From assembly GCA_028699365.1 (NCBI GenBank), contig JAQVUQ010000180.1:1-6017 (forward strand): a stretch of DNA of 6,017 nt, in the 5' to 3' direction. Shown piece by piece: positions 1 to 6,017 of the stretch; positions within the stretch are counted from its first letter, which is position 1; every line of letters begins with the position of its first letter. The notes beneath the pieces were generated by a model, which ran no database searches, was not told where the DNA came from, and saw only the letters and a list, made by a program, of their open reading frames with translations. The position numbers and the translations under genes are program-made. This stretch comes from UBA5359 sp028699365 [NCBI: bacterium] (GTDB lineage Bacteria; UBP13; UBA5359).

Positions 1-683
1 GTCAGCAGCCCTGATCCGGTATCGAGAGTATTGACGTGACTGTGTGCTGCCAGGACGAGCTTAAAGTGGGGAAAGCGTGAGGCTTTATCCAAAAAATACT
101 CTCTGAGATCGGCATTGGGGATATGGATATCTTCCGCCAGCCCGGTCTGGCGAGCCGGGATGGAATTGAGCGGCACATGAATCAGCACCGCCACCGGCCT
201 GTCGGCCGTCTGCAACAGGTCTTCGAATTCAGCCATGGCCTCAATATCCGGCAGGGGTGTCTGAGGCAGATCAATGTTCCAGTAATAAGGCGGGGTGCGG
301 CTGTCCCAGTGGAGGCTAAAGGAGTAAAGCAGCATATCCGGCGTCTCCAGCTTGAAGTTAAGGCTGTCTCCTATCAGGAAGCAGGCGCCGCCGGCCAGCC
401 AGTGCCGGTGGGAATCCGTGTAGAACAGGTCGTGGTTACCCAGGCAGGCGTAATACGGCAGTCCCAGGCTGTCAAAATAGCGGACGGCGGTTTCTATCTG
501 CTCTTTGGTGCCTTCATTAGTGATATCTCCTCCGTGCAGAAGGAAATCCACCTGATGTTCTTCAATCCAGGCGCGCAGCCCGGCAAAAAGCTCATCCAGA
601 TATTCGGGATAACGCTCCTGCTGGCGGTACCCGTCCTTGCCGCCGCCGATATGGGTATCCGCCACATAAACAAATCTGGTCAA
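1..683 (-). CDS. Calcineurin-like metallophosphoesterase, C-terminus cut by window edge
   Basis: Translating the minus strand from a TTG at 683 gives 227 residues without a stop, continuing past base 1. The dinuclear-metal signature of calcineurin-like phosphoesterases is present in order: D9-x-H11 (ADTHIGGG), GGD at 51-53, GNHD at 82-85, an isolated His in LIHVPL (H169), and the final H-x-H in AAHSH (H214, H216). Such enzymes hydrolyse phosphomonoesters or phosphodiesters with Mn/Fe-type metal pairs. No signal peptide is visible, so a cytoplasmic enzyme is likely; the substrate cannot be told. The TTG is chosen because GAGGTG lies 7 nt upstream and the DxH motif then begins nine residues in, as usual for the family. 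An in-frame GTG at 698 would place the start on top of this ribosome site. It follows the PHP gene by 34 bp and is probably co-transcribed with it. The plus-strand reading frame over the same bases is a shadow without family motifs. Confidence 0.9.
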   Translation of the reverse strand, partial: MTRFVYVADTHIGGGKDGYRQQERYPEYLDELFAGLRAWIEEHQVDFLLHGGDITNEGTKEQIETAVRYFDSLGLPYYACLGNHDLFYTDSHRHWLAGGACFLIGDSLNFKLETPDMLLYSFSLHWDSRTPPYYWNIDLPQTPLPDIEAMAEFEDLLQTADRPVAVLIHVPLNSIPARQTGLAEDIHIPNADLREYFLDKASRFPHFKLVLAAHSHVNTLDTGSGLL

Positions 684-690
684 TTTAAAA

Positions 691-696
691 CACCTC
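691..696 (-). promoter_or_regulatory. Ribosome binding site for the metallophosphoesterase
   Basis: Minus-strand GAGGTG lies 7 nt before the TTG at 683-681. This spacing decides the non-ATG start. No comparably placed ATG exists, since the first in-frame ATG comes far inside the protein. Confidence 0.6.
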
Positions 697-717
697 ACGG
701 AGTATTCAGAGTTTAGC

Positions 718-1458
718 TCAAAGCCTGGAGATAAGCTCCTCCACGGCATCTTTAGGATCAACGTTTATCAGGTGATGGGCATCGGTGCCCACCTTGAAAT
801 CGGCCCCGATCTCCATTCCTATGCGGAGATAACGTCTGGCAAAAGTTATATCCTTGAGCAGGCTGCCGACGTTTATCTCCCAGGCAACGCCGTTATCCCT
901 ACCCAGTTGCATGATATCTCCCAGTTCATCATCGGTGAAGGCGGCGGCCACCGTCGACGTATCCTCAAAGACAGCGGCCAGATAGAGCCCGTGAAAGGGA
1001 TGGGCGATGCAATCGGCCCGGCCGGACGGCAGCAGCAGGCGCAGCGTGGCCAGTTGATGCTCGGCATATCCTCTGGGGGAGCGCACTTCGGGCTGCTGCC
1101 AGAAATCGGCATGATAGTGGTTGCAGGCGTAAAGACGGAACTCCACCTGACGGTTGATCTCTTCAGTATCCACATAGGCGCCCGATCCCAGGGCCGATAG
1201 TTCTGCGCCCACCAGCACCTGCAGGCTCGGCCGGCAAGCCTCTACCTGACCTTTCAACTCGGCTATATCCGCCAGGATATCGTGATCCGGATAATGATGA
1301 TGGTTGGTTATGGCTATGCATTCAAGCCCGGCCGTTTCGGCGGCGGCGATGATAGCCGGAACGGTCATCTCCCTGGCGGCGCATACGGATTTGTCCGTGT
1401 GGATATGCCGGTTGCACCGCGCCAACTGTCTGAGCGTATTCCGTATTTCATTATCCAT
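718..1458 (-). CDS. PHP-domain metal-dependent phosphoesterase
   Basis: The 246-residue protein has the ordered motifs of the PHP (polymerase and histidinol phosphatase) superfamily: H18-x-H20-T with S24 (NRHIHTDKS), TNHHH at 51-55, GAE at 84-86, NHYH at 113-116, AHPF at 152-155, E194, and GTDAH at 224-228. These residues bind two or three metal ions in a TIM-like barrel used for phosphoester hydrolysis. The length matches stand-alone PHP hydrolases, not the PHP domain of a DNA polymerase. The substrate is unknown; relatives include histidinol phosphatase and nucleoside 3',5'-bisphosphate or RNA-end phosphatases. ATG at 1458 is the first possible start because an in-frame TGA lies four codons upstream. 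Its ribosome site is weak: a G-rich stretch lies about 13 nt away. The gene is 66 bp downstream of the ATPase and 34 bp upstream of the metallophosphoesterase, all on the same strand. No convincing promoter is seen in the 66 bp, so readthrough from the ATPase is possible. Confidence 0.9.
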   Translation of the reverse strand: MDNEIRNTLRQLARCNRHIHTDKSVCAAREMTVPAIIAAAETAGLECIAITNHHHYPDHDILADIAELKGQVEACRPSLQVLVGAELSALGSGAYVDTEEINRQVEFRLYACNHYHADFWQQPEVRSPRGYAEHQLATLRLLLPSGRADCIAHPFHGLYLAAVFEDTSTVAAAFTDDELGDIMQLGRDNGVAWEINVGSLLKDITFARRYLRIGMEIGADFKVGTDAHHLINVDPKDAVEELISRL

Positions 1459-1524
1459 ATTTACTGATCAGCCCCCTCTTCATATGGCAACTTTACCAAC
1501 TCATAGGGCTGTTGTCCAGACATC

Positions 1525-2949
1525 TTACCGAACAGATCTGCCTGCCTTACGCCCTTGTATCAGATCATAACCGACTGTATAACAGTAGATGCCGACAGGT
1601 ACAAATCTTACCGTTACTCCATCCAATTCCGTAACGGCCGAACGGGTTTTGGTAGTTACAACCACCTCGTCAAGGCCGTTATGATTGCAGAAACCGATCA
1701 GGTTCTGCAATTCCGACGGCCTGTCTACAAACCGATCGGACCACTTGACCTCGACAGCCCATAGCGGCTTCTGACTGTGATCAAGTTCTACAATATCCAC
1801 CTCGCCCTGCGACCATCGGGCGTAATGCAATTGTATATCCCGATGGAACCACTGAGAGAAAATACCGGTTTCCGCCAGCGCTCCCATCGCCTGCTCATGG
1901 TCTTCAACAGGCGAAAAGAGGGCACTTCTGATCGATGGGTTGGTGAGGTAAACCTTGAAGTAATTAGCTCGCTGGAACCTTCTGGCATTGCGGTCGATAC
2001 GATGAACCGTCTTCACCAGAAAGGCCGCTTCCAGATACTCCATATATCGCTTGATCGTATTCTTAGCCACCCCGGAACTCTGGGCCAGTTGCTCCAGGGA
2101 TACTTCGTTAGCTGTATTAAACGCCAGGGTGGTAAACAGATAGTTCAGTTCCTGGATATCCTGGATACCGTAAAGACCCGGCAAATCACGCAACAGCACC
2201 TTATCGACGATATCGCTCTTGATAAACCTGGTGGGATCCGATTGAATAACCTCTGAAAAGATCACTTCAGGATAACCGCCAAAGTTAAGATAGTGAACAA
2301 AGCTTTTGTTCAGTTCCTCTATATCGGTGGTCTGGGAAAAGCCGTTCGCATCTGTCTCCCGACATATCAGACTCTCCTTATCCAGAAGGTTCAAATACTC
2401 GTAAAACGTCAGCGGTGGCAGCAGAAAATCGGTAAAACGGCCTGCCCCGGATTCATTGCTTTTAAGGCGCAAAGCGGCGGCAGCGGAACCTGAGGCCAGG
2501 AACTTGATATTCGGGTACGTATCCACCAGAATCTTGAGATGAATCTCCCAATCCTTGAGGTACTGTATCTCATCGAAAAAGATATACGCCTTTTCACTGA
2601 ACAGATCCACCTTGCCGGCCGTGGCAAAGAGGTCCAGTAACGCCTGCAGCCCGCACCCGTTGTACAGTGGGTGATCCACCGAGAGATAGCAAATCCTGCT
2701 TGGGTCCATGCCGTCGTTTATCAATTGTTGAATGGCATGATGGATCATGACGGTCTTGCCGACGCGCCTGGGCCCCATCAGCAAAACCGCTCTCTTGATA
2801 CTGCTTTCATTTATCAGTTGCATCAAGGAACTGAAATACGCCCTCTTGCGCATCTTGTAATACTGACCGTTGATGCGGTGGGGTTTCTTCCACCACAGGT
2901 TCTCAGTCTGCATCCAGCGTATTATCTGTTCTCTGGGGATGGTTTTCAC
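1525..2949 (-). CDS. AAA+ ATPase with DUF4143 / winged-helix / nuclease-like C-terminus
   Basis: The protein is 474 residues from the GTG at 2949. It has Walker A GPRRVGKT (59-66), Walker B IFFDE (123-127) and a sensor-like LASGSA (151-156), typical of the AAA_14-plus-DUF4143 family. Residues about 281-316 (EVSLEQLAQSSGVAKNTIKR onward) read as a winged helix. The C-terminal part keeps a PD-(D/E)XK-like pattern: E383-V-D385 followed by AVEVKW with E400 and K402. The family is widespread and often multicopy, and its cellular function is unknown. There is no signal peptide or membrane segment. The GTG start is preferred because GAGGT sits 5 nt upstream; ATG at 2961 (four residues longer) has no ribosome site and abuts a palindrome. 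Two palindromes and a promoter lie directly upstream, so transcriptional control at those sites is likely. A fragment of a second gene of this family lies at 4329-4409. The whole frame is open, with no sign of decay. Confidence 0.9.
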   Translation of the reverse strand: MKTIPREQIIRWMQTENLWWKKPHRINGQYYKMRKRAYFSSLMQLINESSIKRAVLLMGPRRVGKTVMIHHAIQQLINDGMDPSRICYLSVDHPLYNGCGLQALLDLFATAGKVDLFSEKAYIFFDEIQYLKDWEIHLKILVDTYPNIKFLASGSAAAALRLKSNESGAGRFTDFLLPPLTFYEYLNLLDKESLICRETDANGFSQTTDIEELNKSFVHYLNFGGYPEVIFSEVIQSDPTRFIKSDIVDKVLLRDLPGLYGIQDIQELNYLFTTLAFNTANEVSLEQLAQSSGVAKNTIKRYMEYLEAAFLVKTVHRIDRNARRFQRANYFKVYLTNPSIRSALFSPVEDHEQAMGALAETGIFSQWFHRDIQLHYARWSQGEVDIVELDHSQKPLWAVEVKWSDRFVDRPSELQNLIGFCNHNGLDEVVVTTKTRSAVTELDGVTVRFVPVGIYCYTVGYDLIQGRKAGRSVR

Positions 2950-2954
2950 GGCTA

Positions 2955-2959
2955 ACCTC
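2955..2959 (-). promoter_or_regulatory. Ribosome binding site deciding the ATPase GTG start
   Basis: Minus-strand GAGGT is 5 nt before the GTG at 2949-2947 and lies inside the reading frame that would follow the alternative ATG at 2961. It favours the GTG as start. Confidence 0.55.
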
Positions 2960-2963
2960 ACAT

Positions 2964-2985
2964 TAAGATCAATCCATTGATCTTA
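2964..2985. repeat. Palindrome copy 1, between ATPase promoter and ribosome site
   Basis: This is a perfect inverted repeat: 10-nt arms TAAGATCAAT and ATTGATCTTA around a 2-nt centre (CC). It aligns to the core of copies 2 and 3 with three differences in 22 positions. One lies in the unpaired centre; the other two are paired partners (A-T in place of G-C), so symmetry is kept. It covers the predicted start of the ATPase transcript. It could act as a repressor operator or as a 5'-end mRNA hairpin just before the ribosome site. Confidence 0.85.
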
Positions 2986-2994
2986 GATGAGGCA

Positions 2995-3024
2995 ATGATA
3001 GCATAATCCACTAAGATCAGTCAA
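2995..3024 (-). promoter_or_regulatory. Sigma70-like promoter of the ATPase gene
   Basis: On the minus strand TTGACT (3024-3019) and TATCAT (3000-2995) are separated by 18 nt. The -10 is preceded by TGC, an extended -10. Each hexamer matches the consensus at five of six positions. The -35 box is the exact centre of palindrome copy 2, and transcription would begin near 2987, at the edge of copy 1. A protein bound to either palindrome would be expected to block this promoter. Confidence 0.6.
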
Positions 3025-3038
3025 CTGATCTTAGTGGA
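3007..3038. repeat. Palindrome copy 2, centred on the ATPase -35 box
   Basis: A perfect inverted repeat has 15-nt arms (3007-3021 and 3024-3038; left arm TCCACTAAGATCAGT) around CA. It matches copy 3 (4406-4445) over 32 bp except at one base pair, where A-T in this copy is T-A in the other. It lies 21 bp from copy 1. Its position over the -35 element suggests an operator. A 2-nt loop is unfavourable for an RNA hairpin, so recognition as double-stranded DNA by a symmetric dimer is more natural. Confidence 0.9.
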
Positions 3039-3255
3039 CAGAGGAATTGAAAGTAGGAAGCGAACTAGCGGCATATCACAGAGAAACGGTCGAAAATCCG
3101 GGTAATGAGAACACCTTACTTCTCTTGGAGAAGAGAACGCCACCTGCAAACAGAGCTTTTCGAGGCTGTCAGACACGTTTTGGGCATACGTCCAGCCGGA
3201 CAACGGCACCAGTGCCCAGTCTTATCCTTTTTTCTCGTTAAAGACCCGATGAAGA
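3039..3255. other. Intergenic stretch without a convincing gene
   Basis: Short reading frames exist on both strands (for example plus 3047-3241 from a TTG, and minus 3021-3209), but they lack proper ribosome sites, recognisable motifs or protein-like composition. One overlaps palindrome copy 2. A small hairpin (CTTCTC-TTG-GAGAAG, 3119-3133) and a short palindrome GGCAC-CA-GTGCC (3205-3216) are present. A T-run at 3228-3233 is too far from the latter to make an intrinsic terminator. The stretch may be decayed sequence. Confidence 0.4.
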
Positions 3256-3462
3256 TTACAAATCCTTCTCGATCATGATCTTTTTGAGCGCTTCTCTGAC
3301 ATCTTCTCCCTGCTCTATCAGCCGGGACACTTTAAGCAGGGACCTTTCCTTAATCAGCCGGCATGAACTTTCTTCATCCATGGTCATATACACCTGACGC
3401 TCTGTGGCATATATTACTAATGTAATTACAGCAGATACAAGCAGTCCAGGCCAGGCAAGCAC
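3256..3462 (-). CDS. Doubtful small hypothetical protein
   Basis: The 68-codon frame from a GTG reads as a hydrophobic segment (residues about 5-18) followed by a strongly charged, helix-prone tail ending EALKKIMIEKDL. The tail looks protein-like, but the start is uncertain. The GTG lies in a hairpin arm (3459-3465) and has no ribosome site. ATG at 3381 has AGGTG 9 nt upstream and would give a soluble peptide of about 41 residues. No family is recognised. It could be a real small protein, the tail of a decayed gene, or chance. Confidence 0.3.
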   Translation of the reverse strand: MLAWPGLLVSAVITLVIYATERQVYMTMDEESSCRLIKERSLLKVSRLIEQGEDVREALKKIMIEKDL

Positions 3463-3523
3463 AACATAGGGGTTGTGCCGGGGGCAAGTATCCCCTGAAG
3501 CCGAAAACGTCCTTCTTTCGGCT
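3459..3523. other. Three tightly stacked hairpins, possible structured RNA
   Basis: Three perfect stems follow each other with only 2-3 nt between them: GCACAAC/GTTGTGC (3459-3465 with 3472-3478, 6-nt loop), GGGG/CCCC (3481-3484 with 3492-3495, 7-nt loop), and AGCCGAAA/TTTCGGCT (3499-3506 with 3516-3523, 9-nt loop). No T-run follows on either strand, so they are not intrinsic terminators. I do not recognise a known riboswitch class. The strand is undecided. Confidence 0.35.
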
Positions 3524-3672
3524 CATTTACGGGCTATCTCTCTTCGTATAATTTCTCAATCCGCAAATGCTCGTCCCCAAATTCTCTTCCCAACTACCTC
3601 TATAGCTGTCGTCTTGCGCATCTTTGCGGAATTCCTGGTCTTATCCAATGTAACTACCAAGGCAGAAGAAAA

Positions 3673-3683
3673 TGCTATATAAT
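3673..3683 (+). promoter_or_regulatory. Probable -10 region for the PIN gene pair
   Basis: TGCTATATAAT gives either an extended -10 (TGC plus TATATA) or a consensus TATAAT at 3678-3683, 20 nt before the start codon. No good -35 box is found at 16-18 nt spacing. The short leader leaves just enough room for the ribosome site GGAGG at 3690-3694. Confidence 0.45.
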
Positions 3684-3702
3684 AATTACGGAGGATAACA
3701 CG

Positions 3703-4170
3703 ATGCGTAAACTCAGAATTTATATTGATACGTGTGTTCTTGGCGCTGTCTTTGATAAGGAATTCCAGGAATCCACAAAGACATTTTTCGAGCAAGCCGA
3801 CAACGGACGCTTTAGCATCGTAGTGTCATCGCTTTTGGAAGATGAGATAGCAGTTGCTCCGCAAAATGTGCGCGCTTTTTATTACGGCATCATTGAATCT
3901 GCAGAGGTCGTCACTCCATCGCGTCAGGCACTCATACTTCGCCAAGCGTATGTAGATGCAGGCGTGATAACCTCAAAGTGGCTGGATGATGCTCTACATG
4001 TGGCTACAGCAACTGTGACTGAATGTGATATGATCGTAAGCTGGAACTTCAAGCACATAGTTCACTATGATAAGAAACGCAGATATAATGCTGTAAATAT
4101 CCTTCATGGGTACAATAGCATTGATATAGTCACTCCTGCGGAGGTGATTGAGTATGAAGAAGACGTTTGA
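3703..4170 (+). CDS. PIN-domain ribonuclease, VapC-like toxin
   Basis: The 155-residue protein has PIN-domain acidic residues in the expected order: D9 in the first strand (IYIDTCVLG), a Glu in SSLLEDEI (E46 or E48), D95/D96 in WLDDALHVA, and D109 in ECDMIVSWNFKHI, with N115 in the same motif. PIN proteins of this size are typically Mg-dependent single-strand RNases and act as toxins of type II toxin-antitoxin systems. The ATG has GGAGG 8 nt upstream. The 3' end overlaps the next gene by 17 nt, so the two are translationally coupled. The pair runs against all the other genes here and is AT-richer than ligA, which suggests acquisition. The target RNA cannot be predicted. Some PIN proteins act in RNA processing, but the small coupled partner favours a toxin role. 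Confidence 0.88.
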   Translation: MRKLRIYIDTCVLGAVFDKEFQESTKTFFEQADNGRFSIVVSSLLEDEIAVAPQNVRAFYYGIIESAEVVTPSRQALILRQAYVDAGVITSKWLDDALHVATATVTECDMIVSWNFKHIVHYDKKRRYNAVNILHGYNSIDIVTPAEVIEYEEDV

Positions 4171-4315
4171 TTGTGTTGCTATGAAGCACCAGGGTGCAGA
4201 AAAAGTACAGGCTATGCTTGCTGGAATGACTTTAGATGAGCAGGTAGCATACTGGGAGCGTCGCGGCAAGGAAGTGCGTAAACGGCAAGCTACTTTGCGT
4301 GCACACCGTAAATAA
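4154..4315 (+). CDS. Small partner of the PIN protein, probable antitoxin
   Basis: This 53-residue basic protein begins MKKTFDCVAMKHQGAEKVQA, continues with GMTLDEQVAYWERRGKE and ends in an Arg/Lys-rich tail. Its start overlaps the PIN gene by 17 nt and has a strong ribosome site, GGAGGT at 4140-4145, 8 nt upstream within PIN coding sequence. I recall similar short proteins with an FD-V-MK opening and a T-x-EEQ-x-YW core encoded next to PIN genes, which supports an antitoxin role, but this cannot be checked here. It has no evident DNA-binding domain, so it may neutralise the PIN protein without repressing the operon. The toxin-first order is the reverse of the usual vapBC arrangement. Confidence 0.75.
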   Translation: MKKTFDCVAMKHQGAEKVQAMLAGMTLDEQVAYWERRGKEVRKRQATLRAHRK

Positions 4316-4328
4316 GAGCGCCTTCGCA

Positions 4329-4409
4329 TTGAGAGAAAACACCTGTTTCCGCCAGCGCTCCCATCGCCTGCTCATGGTCTTCCACGAGTGAAAAGAGAGC
4401 GCTCCTAAT
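4329..4409 (-). pseudogene. 81-bp relic of a second DUF4143 ATPase gene
   Basis: The minus strand encodes 27 residues (IRSALFSLVEDHEQAMG onward to ETGVFSQ) that align without gaps to residues 340-366 of the intact ATPase (bases 1852-1932), with 25 of 27 identical. At DNA level 70 of 81 bases match, with a run of 38 identical bases. Nine of the 11 differences fall at third codon positions, so both copies evolved as functional genes before this one was lost. Homology stops abruptly at both ends: on one side it joins palindrome copy 3, on the other it stops 13 bp from the end of the small PIN-partner gene. The missing 5' portion suggests a deletion from the palindrome into the middle of the gene. 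Confidence 0.88.
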
Positions 4410-4442
4410 TCCTCTAAGATCAGTCAACTGATCTTAGAGGAA

Positions 4443-4445
<3 letters not shown>
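4406..4445. repeat. Palindrome copy 3, overlapping the ligA stop codon
   Basis: A perfect inverted repeat has 19-nt arms (4406-4424 and 4427-4445; left arm begins TAATTCCTCTAAG) around CA, the longest of the three copies. The TAA stop of ligA (4443-4445) forms its outer end. It lies between the convergent PIN pair and ligA, and next to the ATPase relic in the same relative orientation as copy 2 to the intact ATPase. The TTGACT at its centre is kept, but no -10 follows. As RNA it would make a strong hairpin after ligA, but without a T-run it is not a canonical terminator. Confidence 0.92.

Positions 4446-6017
<1,572 letters not shown>

Noticed and set aside
123-716. Long plus-strand reading frame (197 codons).
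   Set aside because: It is the antisense shadow of the metallophosphoesterase, whose metal motifs are all on the minus strand.
1464-1471. CTGATCAG just upstream of the PHP start, resembling part of the palindrome core.
   Set aside because: Only seven bases (GATCAGT) are shared and there is no arm symmetry beyond 8 bp, so chance is likely.
2964-3038. CRISPR or transposon terminal repeats suggested by several related palindromes.
   Set aside because: There are only two copies here with one 21-bp gap and no spacer series, no transposase gene, and no target-site duplication could be identified.
3205-3233. Short palindrome followed by a run of six T, possible plus-strand terminator.
   Set aside because: The T-run lies 11 nt beyond a weak 5-bp stem and no gene upstream on that strand needs it.
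3047-3241. Plus-strand 64-codon frame beginning at TTG.
   Set aside because: GAGGA is only 1 nt from the TTG, no motif is recognised, and the composition looks non-coding.
3556-3795. Minus-strand 79-codon frame across the PIN promoter and start.
   Set aside because: It overlaps the well-supported PIN gene on the opposite strand and has no motif of its own.

Overview
The window is bacterial. It carries the C-terminal three quarters of an NAD+-dependent DNA ligase (LigA), a family essentially confined to bacteria. Shine-Dalgarno sites are strong, and GTG and TTG starts are used. The lineage cannot be fixed from sequence alone. The combination of a DUF4143 ATPase, a PIN gene with a small downstream partner, and moderately high GC would suit an anaerobic or groundwater lineage such as Chloroflexota, but that is a weak guess.

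Layout from left to right. (1) At 1-1458 on the minus strand, a PHP-domain metal-dependent hydrolase (718-1458) is followed 34 bp later by a calcineurin-like metallophosphoesterase (1-683, running off the window, TTG start). They look like one transcription unit. The metallophosphoesterase is not visible as an ATG ORF and must be read from the TTG. (2) At 1525-2949, also minus, lies an AAA+ ATPase of the DUF4143 family with an internal winged-helix segment and a PD-(D/E)XK-like C-terminus. (3) Its upstream region (2950-3040) holds two related perfect palindromes and a good sigma70-type promoter. The -35 box lies at the centre of one palindrome and the other covers the predicted transcription start. 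(4) The stretch 3039-3702 is largely non-coding, with a doubtful small ORF (3256-3462) and three tightly stacked hairpins (3459-3523). (5) At 3703-4315 on the plus strand there is a PIN-domain toxin gene overlapping a 53-residue partner, probably a toxin-first toxin-antitoxin pair. This part is AT-richer than its neighbours. (6) At 4329-4445 an 81-bp relic of a second DUF4143 ATPase gene abuts a third copy of the palindrome, which overlaps the ligA stop codon. (7) At 4443-6017, minus strand, is ligA, with its 5' end outside the window.

Interpretation. ligA and the PHP/metallophosphoesterase pair look like host chromosome. The segment between them (about 1470-4445) looks like an accessory island. 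It contains an intact palindrome-plus-ATPase unit, a toxin-antitoxin cassette, and the deletion-scarred remains of a second palindrome-plus-ATPase unit in the same orientation. The three palindromes differ by paired, compensating substitutions, so their symmetry has been maintained. The simplest hypothesis is that the palindrome is an operator that travels with this ATPase family, possibly bound by the ATPase's own winged-helix domain. A palindrome-based mobile or recombination site is the main alternative.
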